A DNA stretch of 64,000 nt from Haloferax litoreum (GTDB lineage: Archaea > Halobacteriota > Halobacteria > Halobacteriales > Haloferacaceae), in assembly GCF_009674605.1 (NCBI RefSeq), contig NZ_WKJO01000001.1, forward strand, positions 1,798,001-1,862,000, in the 5' to 3' direction. Below, one piece after another: positions 54,825 through 64,000 of this stretch (its first letter is position 1; the number at the start of each line of letters is the position of its first letter). A program made the translations under genes and the position numbers. Under the pieces are notes generated by a model. It had not been told where the DNA came from and did no database searches. It worked only from the letters and a program-made list of their open reading frames with translations.

Positions 54825-55844
54825 ATGGTAAACGAATCACAGGTCGAAGCCGGAAAAGAGATACAACAGCGAACGGGCAAGACGTTCTACTTCGCCACGC
54901 GACTCCTCCCGGAGCGAGTCAGACACGCGACGTACGTCCTCTACGCGTTCTTCCGCGTCGCCGACGAGGTTGTGGACGCCGAAGAGACGGCCCCGCCAGA
55001 GCAACAGCGACAGCGTCTCGAACGGCTTCGTGCCGAAGCACTCGGTGACGTCGAGACGGACGACCCCGTGTTGTCGGCGTTCGCAGAACTCCGCGAACGG
55101 TACGGAATCGACCCCGACGACGTGAACGTCTTCATCGACGCGATGGAGTCTGACATCGACACCGACCACTACGCCACCTACGAGCAGTTGGAAGACTACA
55201 TGGACGGGTCGGCGTCGGCAGTCGGACGGATGATGACTGCCGTGATGCGGCCCGACGACCCGGACGCGGCACTCCCGCACGCGACGGCGCTCGGGCAGGC
55301 GTTCCAGATGTCGAACTTCCTCCGTGACGTCGGGGAAGACGTCGTCGAGCGTGACCGCGTCTACCTCCCACAGACCTCGTTAGAGCGCCACGGCGTCGAC
55401 GTCGAGCAGATTCTCGCCCTCGAATTCGACGAGTGCGTCGCTGCCGTGATGCAGGACGAACTCCGGCGAACGGAGTCTCTCTACCGAGACGGCGTCGCTG
55501 GCATCGAACACCTCCCGGCGGATTGCCAGTTCCCGGTGTTGCTCTCGGCGGTCCTCTACGCCGACCACCACCGGTCGATTCGAAACCTCGGCTACGACAC
55601 GCTCTCGACCACCCCCGAGTTAGGCTTCTCGCGGAAAGTCGCCCTCCTCGTCAAGACGGCGGCGTACTGGGCGGTCTGGCGCGACCCGGTAGCGGTGTTC
55701 AAGGCTGTGAGCGTCGTCCCCTACCCCGACGACGACGAGTTCGACGCCGACTTTGGCCCCGGGTCGACGCGGGTCGCCACGTCGCGAAATCAGGGCCGTC
55801 TCACCGGGTGGATTCGGTCGCTGAACCGCTGGGGGTCGGAGTAG
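54825..55844 (+). CDS. crtB: Phytoene synthase
   Basis: A 339-aa squalene/phytoene synthase that joins two geranylgeranyl diphosphates, the first step to bacterioruberin. Aspartate-rich motifs are present: RVADEVVDAEE (about residues 46-56) and NFLRDVGEDVVERDRVYLP (about 165-183). TFYFATRLLPE is the usual N-terminal block. ATG at 54825 with a short leader. Confidence 0.95.
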   Translation: MVNESQVEAGKEIQQRTGKTFYFATRLLPERVRHATYVLYAFFRVADEVVDAEETAPPEQQRQRLERLRAEALGDVETDDPVLSAFAELRERYGIDPDDVNVFIDAMESDIDTDHYATYEQLEDYMDGSASAVGRMMTAVMRPDDPDAALPHATALGQAFQMSNFLRDVGEDVVERDRVYLPQTSLERHGVDVEQILALEFDECVAAVMQDELRRTESLYRDGVAGIEHLPADCQFPVLLSAVLYADHHRSIRNLGYDTLSTTPELGFSRKVALLVKTAAYWAVWRDPVAVFKAVSVVPYPDDDEFDADFGPGSTRVATSRNQGRLTGWIRSLNRWGSE

Positions 55845-55962
55845 CGACTTCTTTTCAGTAGCGACTTCTCTTCTCGTCTACGTCCGGCGCCCCACTCACG
55901 CCGCCTCGTCTGTCGGTTCTCCAGAGAGTGTGCATTATCTCCGGTCGTGACGTATCTGCCAC

Positions 55963-56814
55963 ATGGCAACCGTCCGGACGAACGACATCGACACGTACTA
56001 CGAACAGCGTGGTACCGGACCGCCCCTCGTCTTCGTACACGCTGCCGTCCTCGACCACTCGCAGTGGGAACCACAGATAGCCGCACTCAGTGACGAGTAC
56101 ACGACGTACGCCTACGACGTTCGAGGGCACGGGCGAACCGGCGGGTCGCCACGACGAGCCTACACGATAGACCTGTTCGCAGACGACTTAGACGCCTTCA
56201 TCACCGAACTCGATATCGACCGACCAGTTCTCTGTGGCCTCTCGACTGGTGGGTGCATCGCGCAGGTGTACGCGGCACGCCACGACGAACGGTTGCGTGG
56301 CCTCGTTCTCGCCGATACCTTCACGCCGGACCTGCTGAGTTTCCGTGAACGCCTCCAGCGGTCGCTCTTGTTGCGAGCGACGATTCCACCAGTCCGTCTC
56401 GTCGGATACGAGCGTGTCGAACGCGTCCTGAACTGGGTACAGGAACGACTCGGTGGGACCGACGCGACAGGCGACTACGAGAATATCGAGCAACTCAGAG
56501 CGGACGCACCGAAGATGGCGACAGACGAGTTCGCCAAGGTAATCCGTGCAGTCGCGACGTTCCACGAGACGGACGTCGACCTCTCGGCGATTCGCGTCCC
56601 CACACTGGTCTTGTACGGCGAAGACGAACTTCCGTTCGTCCGTCGACACGCTCGGATATTGGCGCAGTTGCCGAACTGCACAGTTCGTGAAGTTCCCGAC
56701 GCGGGTCATGCGTCTAACCTCGACAACTCCGACTACTTCACGCAGGCGACACGAGAGTTCCTCACTGGCCTCGTAACGAAGAACGCCCTCGGGAGCAAGC
56801 AGGACTCGGAGTGA
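55963..56814 (+). CDS. Alpha/beta hydrolase (283 aa)
   Basis: The fold is clear: GPPLVFVHAAVLDHSQW near the N-terminus, a nucleophile region CGLSTGGCIAQ (Ser at about residue 90), Asp in LYGEDELPF and a final His in PDAGHASNLD. The substrate is not known. The location inside the carotenoid cluster may be only positional. Confidence 0.9.
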   Translation: MATVRTNDIDTYYEQRGTGPPLVFVHAAVLDHSQWEPQIAALSDEYTTYAYDVRGHGRTGGSPRRAYTIDLFADDLDAFITELDIDRPVLCGLSTGGCIAQVYAARHDERLRGLVLADTFTPDLLSFRERLQRSLLLRATIPPVRLVGYERVERVLNWVQERLGGTDATGDYENIEQLRADAPKMATDEFAKVIRAVATFHETDVDLSAIRVPTLVLYGEDELPFVRRHARILAQLPNCTVREVPDAGHASNLDNSDYFTQATREFLTGLVTKNALGSKQDSE

Positions 56815-56874
56815 ACGTCTCTTAAGCCCCGTGTCGAGCGTGCTGTGGCCCCGGAAATAGAGATTTTCGGAGCG

Positions 56875-57750
56875 TCAGGATTGCCACGGGAACCGTCGCG
56901 GAATCCGGAGCAAGTCCGAGTCGAAGCGGTCGGTTCGAAGCAGACCCACGCCGAAGAGACCGGCGACGACGACGGGGACCCAGTTTCCGAACCACGCGTT
57001 GATGCCGCCCCAGAGGATGACGAAACTCACCAGGTCGTCGAGCATGAACTCGGTTCCGGCGAGTCTCTCGAGGAGCGCGTCGCTGTCGAACCCCCAGTCG
57101 AGGAGGATGACGGCGATGGTCGCGCTGATGACCCACCCGGCGTAGTTCGACAGCGGGACACCGTAGAAGAGGAGCGCGTCCGCGTCGAGTCGGTAGTACT
57201 CCCAGAAGCCGAGTGCGACTGCGCCGGGGTCGAGGACCACGTCCATGGCGAGGACCGTGGCGATGACGGCGACGAGGCGGACGACGTGGTTCCGCGCGCG
57301 GTCACCGAGTAGCAAGAGACACAGCAGGTAGGCGTTCATCACGAGCGGGATGAAGAACACCGGAAGTCCGATTGGGACGCCGGCGACGGTGGGTCCGAGG
57401 TCGACGCCGTAGTAGAACCACCCGTAGGGCCACCCCGTCGTGATGCCGGTGTACTCGATGGCGTAGGCGTATCCAGTGAGTGCAGCGACGGCGATAGCCG
57501 CACGCCGAGTCACGAGTGGCAAGAGTCCCACGATGAGCGGTGAGCGCATCACAATCGTCCCGAGGAGGATGAGAAACGCGTTGAATGCGAGCGGTGCTGG
57601 AAGCCACGTCATCGCACTGGCGACGAGGAGGACAGCACCGTTCAGGGGGAAGAACACCGAGATAGTAAATCGGTTGTCACGCACGAGCTCGTCGAGCGCG
57701 AGTTCCGCCTCGCGGCGGGTCCGAGGAAGTCGCGCTCGTAGGTCAGCCAT
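56875..57750 (-). CDS. cruF: Bisanhydrobacterioruberin hydratase (CruF)
   Basis: A 291-aa protein with about seven to eight hydrophobic helices and the conserved EYTGITTGWPYGWFYYG motif. CruF adds water to the ends of bisanhydrobacterioruberin in the last step of bacterioruberin synthesis (shown for Haloarcula japonica). It overlaps lyeJ by 8 bp in a crtD-lyeJ-cruF operon. Confidence 0.9.
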   Translation of the reverse strand: MADLRARLPRTRREAELALDELVRDNRFTISVFFPLNGAVLLVASAMTWLPAPLAFNAFLILLGTIVMRSPLIVGLLPLVTRRAAIAVAALTGYAYAIEYTGITTGWPYGWFYYGVDLGPTVAGVPIGLPVFFIPLVMNAYLLCLLLLGDRARNHVVRLVAVIATVLAMDVVLDPGAVALGFWEYYRLDADALLFYGVPLSNYAGWVISATIAVILLDWGFDSDALLERLAGTEFMLDDLVSFVILWGGINAWFGNWVPVVVAGLFGVGLLRTDRFDSDLLRIPRRFPWQS

Positions 57751-58621
57751 TCACGATACTCCAGAGTGCTCCGAAGGTGATGAGCATGCCGACGACCGTA
57801 TTTAACAGCGGATACCACCAGTAGGCTTCGTCCACGTCGACGCCGGAGAACGCGATGCCAAGGACGACGAGTGGGTAGGCCGCCAACAACGCACCGAGAC
57901 GTACGTCGACGAGAACGAAGGCGGCAGCAGCGAGGCCCCACGTCACGGCGCAGTAGGCGTAGGTCCAGCGCTCACCGAGGACTGTCGCAGTCGTCCGAAT
58001 GCCGGCCTCACGGTCGGGGTCGATATCTGGAATCGCGGAGAAGGTGTGCATCCCCATCGTCCAGAACCACGCCCCGGCGATAGCGAGGACGGGTGGGTTC
58101 GCACCCGCGATTGTCGCGTACGCGGCCACGCCGGGGAGGATGTACAGACCGTTCGAGACGGAGTCGAGAAACGGCGTCGTCTTGAATCGGAACGGCGGCG
58201 CACTGTACTCGACTGCGAGGAAGAAGTGGGCGACTAGCCACGGCCACGCAACCTGTGGAGTGAGTGCGAACAGACCGACGCCGACGACGCCGCTCCCGAC
58301 GACGATAGCGAGGTTCACCGGGTCACCGCGCCAGCGTGCCTCTCGGTCGTCTTTCTTCGGGTTGGCTTCGTCTACGTCCACGTCGAACACGTCGTTGACG
58401 CCGTAGAGGAACACGTTCGCCGGGACGAGGAAGTACGCGAACAAGACGAGTGCCTCGGGTGCGAACAGGTCCGCAGGGGTCGTCGCGGCCGCCGCGACGC
58501 CGACGACGACTGGCCCGGCGAGGTAGAGCCAGAATCGCGGCCGTGAGAGGACGAGCAGGTAACTCAGTCGGTCTCTGAGACTGCCGTGTGTCGTCGAACT
58601 CGTCGCCATGTCGGTGTTCAT
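57743..58621 (-). CDS. lyeJ: Lycopene elongase/hydratase (LyeJ), UbiA-type prenyltransferase
   Basis: A 292-aa multispanning UbiA-family enzyme with both Asp-rich motifs, NDVFDVDVDEANP (about residues 81-93) and DIDPDREAGIRTT (about 202-214). It adds a C5 unit and water to lycopene. The ATG at 58621 makes an ATGA overlap with crtD; another ATG lies 12 bp further in. Confidence 0.92.
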   Translation of the reverse strand: MNTDMATSSTTHGSLRDRLSYLLVLSRPRFWLYLAGPVVVGVAAAATTPADLFAPEALVLFAYFLVPANVFLYGVNDVFDVDVDEANPKKDDREARWRGDPVNLAIVVGSGVVGVGLFALTPQVAWPWLVAHFFLAVEYSAPPFRFKTTPFLDSVSNGLYILPGVAAYATIAGANPPVLAIAGAWFWTMGMHTFSAIPDIDPDREAGIRTTATVLGERWTYAYCAVTWGLAAAAFVLVDVRLGALLAAYPLVVLGIAFSGVDVDEAYWWYPLLNTVVGMLITFGALWSIVNG

Positions 58622-60120
58622 CGCGCGTCTTCGGCCATCTCCTCGGCGGTGAGTTGCCCGCTGATGAGGCACATCGGGACGCCGATGCCCGGCGTGGTGA
58701 ACGACCCCGTGAAGTAGAGGCCGTCCACCTTCTTCGAGGCGTGCGGCGGGCGGAGGAGCGCCGTCTGTGTCAGTGTGTGGGCGAGGCCGAGTGCGGTGCC
58801 TTTCGTGCTGTTGTAACGTTCGGTGAAGTCCTTCACGCAGAACGACTCTTCGACGACGATTCGGTCCCGAAGGTCCACGCCGGTGTTCTCGGCGATGTCG
58901 TCGAGGACGAGGTCACGGTACGACTCGCGAATCTCCGGCGTGTCTTCGAGGCCGGCGGCGATGGGAACGAGTGCGAAGAGGTTGCTGTGTCCTTCGGGTG
59001 CGACGGTGTCGTCCGTCTTCGAGGGGACACAGAGGTAGTACGCCGGGTCCTCGGGCCACGCCGGTCTGTCGAAGATGTGTTCGAAGTGGTCGTCCCACTC
59101 GGTCGGTAAGACGAGGGTGTGGTGGGAGAGTGCGTCCACGTCACCTTCGACGCCGAGGTAGAGGAGGAACGCCGAGGGTGCGTACGTCCGCGACTCCCAG
59201 TAGTCTTCGTCGTACTGGCGCTTCTCCGGCGGGAGGAGTTCCTGTTCGGTGTGGGCGTAGTCGGCGTCGCTGACGACGAGGTCACAGGGGAACTCCCGGC
59301 CGTCTTCGGTTCGGACGGCGAACCCGCCGCGCCGGCCGGCGATTTCGGCGACGGGTGAGTCCGTGTGAAAGTCGACGCCGAGTTCTTCGCCGAGAGAGAC
59401 CATCGCGTCGACGACACCGGCGAGGCCACCGTCTGGGTAGTACACGCCCATGTTGAAGTCGACGTGGCTCATCAGGTTGTAGAGCGCCGGCGTGTTGTTC
59501 GGTGCGCCGCCGAGGAACACCAGCGTGTACTGCATTATCTGCTGGAGTTTGGGGTGGTCGAAGTACCGCTCGACGTGGTCCTGCATCGACCCGATGAGCG
59601 ACAGTCCCCACGCGTTTTTCAGCACGTCGAGGTCGACGTAGTCACGCAGGTTCGGCCGGTCGGTGTAGACGAAGTGTTCCATCCCGATGCGGTAGTTTCG
59701 CTCGGACTTCCGGAGGTAGTCGTCGAACTTCTCACCGGCACCGGGTTCGTACGACTCGAACACCGCTCTGTTTTCTTCGAGGTCCGGGACCATGTCCACC
59801 CGGTCGCCGTCTTTGAAGAAGATACGGTAGTGAGGGTCGAGACGGGTGAGACCGTAGTAGTCCTCGGGTCGCTTTCCAAAGTACGCGAAGAACTGCTCGA
59901 ACACGTCGGGCATCAGGTACCACGACGGACCCATGTCGAACCGGAACCCGTCGCGTTCGAGCGTGCTGGCCCGCCCACCGAGTTGCTCGTTTTTCTCCAG
60001 CAGCGTCACGTCGGCGCCTGCGTCTGCGAGATAGCACGCTGTCGAGAGGCCGCCGAACCCGCCGCCGATGACGACGACGGACTCACCGGCGAGTCCGTCG
60101 AGGTCCGAGACAGAATTCAT
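58618..60120 (-). CDS. crtD: Carotenoid 3,4-desaturase (CrtD), CrtI family
   Basis: A 500-aa FAD-dependent carotenoid desaturase. VVIGGGFGGLSTACYLADAG is the dinucleotide-binding motif (about residues 17-36), with QLGGRASTLERDGFRFDMGP next and GLYFTGSFTTPGIGVPMCLI at the C-terminus. The family includes phytoene desaturase; the neighbours lyeJ and cruF favour CrtD. ATG at 60120 is 25 codons inside the longest frame and is where the family begins. Confidence 0.9.
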   Translation of the reverse strand: MNSVSDLDGLAGESVVVIGGGFGGLSTACYLADAGADVTLLEKNEQLGGRASTLERDGFRFDMGPSWYLMPDVFEQFFAYFGKRPEDYYGLTRLDPHYRIFFKDGDRVDMVPDLEENRAVFESYEPGAGEKFDDYLRKSERNYRIGMEHFVYTDRPNLRDYVDLDVLKNAWGLSLIGSMQDHVERYFDHPKLQQIMQYTLVFLGGAPNNTPALYNLMSHVDFNMGVYYPDGGLAGVVDAMVSLGEELGVDFHTDSPVAEIAGRRGGFAVRTEDGREFPCDLVVSDADYAHTEQELLPPEKRQYDEDYWESRTYAPSAFLLYLGVEGDVDALSHHTLVLPTEWDDHFEHIFDRPAWPEDPAYYLCVPSKTDDTVAPEGHSNLFALVPIAAGLEDTPEIRESYRDLVLDDIAENTGVDLRDRIVVEESFCVKDFTERYNSTKGTALGLAHTLTQTALLRPPHASKKVDGLYFTGSFTTPGIGVPMCLISGQLTAEEMAEDAR

Positions 60121-60213
60121 GCAATCTTGTAAGAACGTCAAGGACATAAATCGACTGACCAAATCGACACCCGGTGCAGGTATCTTTAGGGCCAATCCGC
60201 CCTAACGAGGCGC

Positions 60214-60906
60214 ATGAACGACACGACTGTCGTGGTCACTGGCGCGAGTTCTGGAATCGGTGCGGCCGTCGCGCGAGCGTTCGGTCGGACGGGGGCGACA
60301 GTCGTCGCCTGCGCCCGCGACCACGACGCTCTTCAAGCCGTCCTCGACGACGTGGAAGACGCCGGCGGAACTGCGACGGGTCTCCGCGCCGACGTGCGCG
60401 ACGAATTCGACATGGAGCGACTCATGGAGAGTGCCGCCCGGGCCGGTGGGCCAATCGACATCTTGGTCGCTAACGCCGGCATCAATCACGGCACACCGGG
60501 TCAGATGCCGATGGCAGACGAATCGTACGCCGCCTTCGACGACACGTTCAGAACGAACGTTCGCGGCGTCTTCGCGGCGGTCAAAGAAGCGCTCCCGCAC
60601 ATGGCCGACGACGCCCGTATCCTCGTGCCGTCTGGGTCAATCGCCCGCGACGCGAAACCCGGAATGGGTGCGTACGCCGTCTCGAAGGCCGCCGCGGAGG
60701 CACTCGTCCGGCAGTTCGCCGCCGACTGTGACCAGACCGTCGGCGTCGTCGACCCCGGACTCGTCGCAACCGACCTCACCGGTGGACAGGGACGTGACCC
60801 AGCGTCGGTCGGTGACCTGTTCGTCTGGGCGGCGACCGAGGCAGACCCCACCGACCTCGATGGAGTCGTCCTCGACCTGAAGGTGTGGAAGCAAGCGACC
60901 CGGTGA
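60214..60906 (+). CDS. Short-chain dehydrogenase/reductase (230 aa)
   Basis: An NAD(P)-binding TGASSGIGAAVA (about residues 9-20), LVANAGIN (about 87-94) and the catalytic YAVSK (about 153-157) show an intact SDR. The short C-terminus means a minimal SDR. Divergent from crtD, sharing a 93-bp promoter region with TATA-like sequence. Substrate unknown. Confidence 0.9.
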   Translation: MNDTTVVVTGASSGIGAAVARAFGRTGATVVACARDHDALQAVLDDVEDAGGTATGLRADVRDEFDMERLMESAARAGGPIDILVANAGINHGTPGQMPMADESYAAFDDTFRTNVRGVFAAVKEALPHMADDARILVPSGSIARDAKPGMGAYAVSKAAAEALVRQFAADCDQTVGVVDPGLVATDLTGGQGRDPASVGDLFVWAATEADPTDLDGVVLDLKVWKQATR

Positions 60907-60993
60907 GTCGGGAGACTGGCGAAAGCAGTGTGGTGAACCGAATCTGACCGCAGAACCGGGCGCCTTATTAAGACGAGTCGTTTGGTTCATAAC

Positions 60994-61815
60994 ATGAACC
61001 GCTCGACGGCCATCGGCGTCGGCAGCGTCGTCGTCTTCGTCGCACTCTCAGCCTACGCCGTCACGGTGCAAGCGTGGAAGTTGCTCGTCGTCTCGTGGGC
61101 CGCCTTCGCTGCGATGGCGTTGGCCGCGCCGTTCGGGGCGCGGGCACGCACCGAACACGCCGAGGGCCTCGTCTGGGGCTACGGCCTCGCCAGTGGCGCG
61201 ATGGTGACGAGCGCCGCTGTCTTCCTCGTCCCACAGGCCCTCGGCCACCACCCGCAGTTCGGCGGGTTCGGCATCGCCTTCGGCATCCTCGCCGGGTTCG
61301 GAGCACACACCGTCGGCCACCGATTCGCGCACATGGACTTCCCGATGGACCGAACCGTGACGGAACTCTCCGCGCACGCCATCTCGGCGGGTGCAATCAT
61401 CGGTATCGTCTACGGAAACATCGACGTCGGCGTGGGCCTCGGCCTCGCAATCGTCTCGCACAAAGGTCCCGCAGGGTACGCTGCCGCGCGTCGTCTCGCG
61501 GGGAAGGACAAGTCCGTCTTCCCACTCCTCCTTCCAGCGGCGGGACTCGGTATCGCCGCTATCATCTCGAGCGCCGTGTCCCTCCCGGCGACAGACGCCT
61601 TCCGTGGGATCGTCTTCGGGTTCGCCTCGGGAGTCTTCCTCCACGTCGCCATGGACTTCCTCCCGCGGTGTGAAATCGGCAGCGAGATTCACGACCTGCT
61701 GTCGGTCGAAGACGAACACGCACACGCCGTCCTCGACAGACTGCGTCTCCACGCCGCGTTCAGCACCGTCGTCGGTGGTCTCGCCGTCTTCGGCGCGTGG
61801 GTCGTCCTCGGCTAA
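60994..61815 (+). CDS. ZIP-family metal transporter-like protein (273 aa)
   Basis: About eight helices. HAISAGAIIGIVYGN and LAIVSHKGPAGYAAAR (about residues 130-165) correspond to the metal-binding helices 4 and 5 of ZIP transporters, and ASGVFLHVAMDFLPR is the late conserved helix. The His residues support zinc or another divalent metal. ATG at 60994 preferred over TTG 60982. Confidence 0.75.
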   Translation: MNRSTAIGVGSVVVFVALSAYAVTVQAWKLLVVSWAAFAAMALAAPFGARARTEHAEGLVWGYGLASGAMVTSAAVFLVPQALGHHPQFGGFGIAFGILAGFGAHTVGHRFAHMDFPMDRTVTELSAHAISAGAIIGIVYGNIDVGVGLGLAIVSHKGPAGYAAARRLAGKDKSVFPLLLPAAGLGIAAIISSAVSLPATDAFRGIVFGFASGVFLHVAMDFLPRCEIGSEIHDLLSVEDEHAHAVLDRLRLHAAFSTVVGGLAVFGAWVVLG

Positions 61816-61861
61816 TCGAGCGAAAAAGAGCGGCCTCGTTTCACCGACGCCGACGAATCGA

Positions 61862-62185
61862 TTACCCAGTCAGTCGGCGAATCTGCACCGAGATACCGAG
61901 CGCCGCCGCCAGAAGCAACACGAGGTTGAACGCGGCTTGGAACGGCGCGCGGAACTCGGGTGTCACCCACGTCGAGATGGTCTGCGAGGCGTTGAGGTAG
62001 AACTGGAGTGCCGCGATGAGTGCGAGCAGCAACAGTCCGATGAGGACGGCGTAGTCGAGGTACCGGCGCAGGCGCTCTGCGAACTCACGGTTCTCCCGGT
62101 CGGTCGGGTCTTCGTCCGGGTCGGGGACGGTCTGCGTCCGCTGTTTCTTCGTCGAACTCGATTTGGTCGGCGTCTCGTCGCTCAT
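61862..62185 (-). CDS. Small membrane protein (107 aa)
   Basis: A polar N-terminal half (MSDETPTKSSSTKKQRTQ) is followed by two helices (about residues 44-64 and 80-100). ATG at 62185 makes an ATGA overlap with the PGF-CTERM gene; the two probably work together at the membrane. No function is known. Confidence 0.75.
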   Translation of the reverse strand: MSDETPTKSSSTKKQRTQTVPDPDEDPTDRENREFAERLRRYLDYAVLIGLLLLALIAALQFYLNASQTISTWVTPEFRAPFQAAFNLVLLLAAALGISVQIRRLTG

Positions 62186-63189
62186 CGTCTCCACCTCCGG
62201 GTGACGAACGCGGTGGCGAGGAGTGCCACGAGTGCGACGACGACGCCGAACCCGGGCGCTGCGGACTCGGTTCGGGTCGCTTCGTAGTCGGTCTCTTCGG
62301 GTGTCGATGCTCCGCCGCCTTCGAAGTCGTCGACGCGCAGTTCGACGTCTTCTGTGGTTTCGTTCACGCTAATCGTCCTCGTTGGGTCCAGGTTCGCCGC
62401 GCCGCGGGCGGAGTCGATGACGACACCATCCCGAAGCAGCACGACGTCGATGTAGTAGTTGTAGTCGTTCGGTACGGTCGCAGTCGCGTCCACCGACTCG
62501 GTCCGGCCGGCGCGGATGGTCCCCGCGTCGACTGTCGTCCGCGACGCGACGATGTTCGACTCGGCCTGCCGGAGGACGAACGTGACCGAGAGGTCTTCGG
62601 CCGGGTCGTCACCGGAGTTGGTGAGCGTCGCCGTCAGGTCGAGTGTAGTCCGGTCCTCGCCAGCCTCTGCGATGGAAAAGGAGACGGGCGGGAGTGCCTC
62701 GGACTTGGTGAACGAGGTGGTCGAGCGGAGGTACGGCGGTTTGATGGCCGAGACGCCACGGATGCTCTTTTCGGTCTGGTCGACCCGTTCGGCCTCGCGG
62801 AACAGGAGCACCTCGATGTCGTAGCCACCTTCCCGCGGGACCGTCAGGTTGGCCGTCGCAGTCGCTTCACCGTCACGAGTGAGGGTGCCGACGTCCACTC
62901 GTTCTGTCGTCGTCAAGAGTCCCGACTCGGCGTCGATGGCGCGAACGAGGACGCTCACGTTGTGAGTCGGGTTTCGTCGATGGTCGATTCGGGTCTCGAT
63001 GCCGAGCGTCACTGTCTCTCCCGTCGCGGGGCCGGCCGATATGGACACGTCCGCAACGTCTACCGGACCGGGCCTGACCGGACCCTCGTCTGTCGGGTCC
63101 GCGAGGACACCGGGGACGAGGACAGCGGTGACTGCCGCGACGAGAAGGACGCCGACGGCCCCGCCAGCGAGGAGGGCGTTTCTATCCAT
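62182..63189 (-). CDS. Secreted PGF-CTERM-anchored protein (335 aa)
   Basis: A signal peptide or N-terminal anchor (residues 1-30, LLAGGAVGVLLVAAVTAVLV), repeated beta domains with N-x-T sites (about 40-300) and a C-terminal PGFG helix followed by RRWRR. PGF-CTERM tails are cut and lipid-attached by archaeosortase A. I believe it falls in DUF7490, but this is unchecked. Coupled to the following small membrane gene. Confidence 0.8.
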   Translation of the reverse strand: MDRNALLAGGAVGVLLVAAVTAVLVPGVLADPTDEGPVRPGPVDVADVSISAGPATGETVTLGIETRIDHRRNPTHNVSVLVRAIDAESGLLTTTERVDVGTLTRDGEATATANLTVPREGGYDIEVLLFREAERVDQTEKSIRGVSAIKPPYLRSTTSFTKSEALPPVSFSIAEAGEDRTTLDLTATLTNSGDDPAEDLSVTFVLRQAESNIVASRTTVDAGTIRAGRTESVDATATVPNDYNYYIDVVLLRDGVVIDSARGAANLDPTRTISVNETTEDVELRVDDFEGGGASTPEETDYEATRTESAAPGFGVVVALVALLATAFVTRRWRR

Positions 63190-63304
63190 GGTCGATTGAC
63201 ATCTAGCGGTCGGTAAATGTTTTGTCCCTGATTAATCGTCAGTCGAGAGAGTCTGTGAAAACGTAAACACGGTTTTTGACACTGTATAGCGTACATAGTG
63301 TGGC

Positions 63305-63466
63305 ATGTCGAAGACGATGATGCAGCAGGCAACGTGTGCGTGTGGGTTCAGTGTAACTTCGGAAAACGAAGACGAACTCGTGAAAATCATCCAGGACCAC
63401 GCACACAGCAAACACGACAAAGAGATGACCGTCGCAGACGTAAAGGCGATGGCGAAGCAGGTCTGA
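63305..63466 (+). CDS. DUF1059 family small protein (53 aa)
   Basis: The frame MSKTMMQQATCACGFSVTSE ends in VADVKAMAKQV. The CACGF motif and the late HAHSKH match DUF1059, a small Cys/His protein of unknown function widespread in haloarchaea. A TATA-like patch is just upstream. Confidence 0.8.
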   Translation: MSKTMMQQATCACGFSVTSENEDELVKIIQDHAHSKHDKEMTVADVKAMAKQV

Positions 63467-63517
63467 CCGAACTGCGAGAGGCGTGGATTTTTATAGGACG
63501 GCGTAGGGATATGTGGC

Positions 63518-63922
63518 ATGGCAACGTACGTTATGGGCACGAACTCGGTACACACCAGTGCCGAACTCTGTGACTACCTCTCGCGACGTATCGAGACGGG
63601 CGACGTGGTTCACGTCGTCAACTCCCACAAAGGCGGCGACAGTACAGACAGTGACGACGTTCGTGACGGCGACGACGCACTGAACGTCGTCTCCTCTCGA
63701 CTCGGTGACTTCGTCACCGTCGAAACACACCAGTACATCCGAGGTAACGAGGCGGCCGAAGACATCCTCGAATGTGCCGACGAACAGGGTGCCGACGAAA
63801 TCGTCATCGGCGTCAGAAAACGGAACCCGACCTCGAAAATCGTCTTCGGGAGTACCGCACAGGACGTGCTCTTGTCGTCGAACGTCCCGATGGCGGTCGT
63901 TCCGCTCGAAAAAGTCTACTGA
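63518..63922 (+). CDS. Universal stress protein family (134 aa)
   Basis: GADEIVIGVRKRNPTSKIVF, GSTAQDVLLSSNVPMAVVP is the Usp nucleotide-binding end, and MATYVMGTNSVHTS the start of the fold. Slightly short, with an acidic insertion (DSTDSDDVRDGDD). Role under stress by family, not specific. Confidence 0.85.
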   Translation: MATYVMGTNSVHTSAELCDYLSRRIETGDVVHVVNSHKGGDSTDSDDVRDGDDALNVVSSRLGDFVTVETHQYIRGNEAAEDILECADEQGADEIVIGVRKRNPTSKIVFGSTAQDVLLSSNVPMAVVPLEKVY

Positions 63923-63930
63923 GACCGCCT

Positions 63931-64000
63931 CAGTTTCCGGGCCGGTACTCGACGAGTGTCATCTCGAAGACCGGTTCGTCGTCACCTTCCTCCTCGTAGA
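63931..64000 (-). CDS. C-terminal end of a gene running out of the window
   Basis: On the minus strand the frame is open from the window edge to a TGA at 63931-63933, encoding YEEEGDDEPVFEMTLVEYR then PGN. The acidic composition is typical of haloarchaea. Too short to identify. Confidence 0.5.

Overview
The window is from a haloarchaeon, most likely Haloferax or a close relative. The DNA is GC-rich, the proteins are strongly acidic, many genes start leaderless or at ATGA overlaps, and the CRISPR repeat family is the Haloferax type. The right end (about 54.5-61 kb) carries the bacterioruberin cluster (crtB, then cruF-lyeJ-crtD) with a small CPxCG zinc protein in front of crtB, an order I recall from Haloferax volcanii. 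The left three quarters are accessory DNA; the last 15 kb look like ordinary chromosome.

Layout. (1) 0-5 kb: the end of a truncated zinc-motif gene, a 711-aa zinc-finger/helix-turn-helix protein, a non-coding stretch with a large palindrome, stem-loops and nine CTAG-centred sites (possible replication origin), a Fic/Doc-like protein and a serine recombinase. (2) 5-9 kb: a giant secreted and anchored PQQ-propeller/PKD surface protein. (3) 9.3-22.7 kb: a 13.4-kb minus-strand operon of about 16 overlapping genes with a P-loop ATPase, an MCM helicase, three large secreted/anchored proteins and at least eight small membrane proteins, two of them as short as 23-25 codons. I do not recognise it as a described system; it looks like a virus-like, membrane-vesicle or DNA-transfer element. 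(4) 22.9-27.3 kb: small accessory genes, an Orc1/Cdc6 initiator, a DUF429 protein and a gene relic. (5) 27.4-42.9 kb: a complete type I-B CRISPR-Cas locus (cas6-cas8b-cas7-cas5-cas3-cas4-cas1-cas2, minus strand) flanked by two arrays of 38 and 55 spacers with near-identical leaders. (6) 43-47 kb: a phiH1-like winged-helix regulator, a coiled-coil plus STAND-type NTPase pair and a DUF2971 protein, probably a defence cluster. (7) 47-49.3 kb: a small provirus-like unit with a repressor, a divergent promoter, a strong three-way-junction RNA, three tiny genes and a tyrosine integrase. (8) 49.9-64 kb: trpB, a spondin lipoprotein, a regulator pair, an MFS transporter, carotenoid genes, a ZIP transporter, a PGF-CTERM protein and a Usp.

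How it fits together. One spacer of the first array (28500-28535) matches 36 of 36 bases inside a small membrane-protein gene of the 13.4-kb operon (19391-19426), so this locus carries memory of the element beside it. With the array read from its leader, the motif on the PAM side is AAC, which is not one of the six PAMs reported for H. volcanii; the other flank, read on the opposite strand, is ACT, which is. A second pair of spacers, one per array, covers the same 37-bp target with identical ends but opposite orientation. Both observations suggest that this system sometimes inserts spacers backwards.
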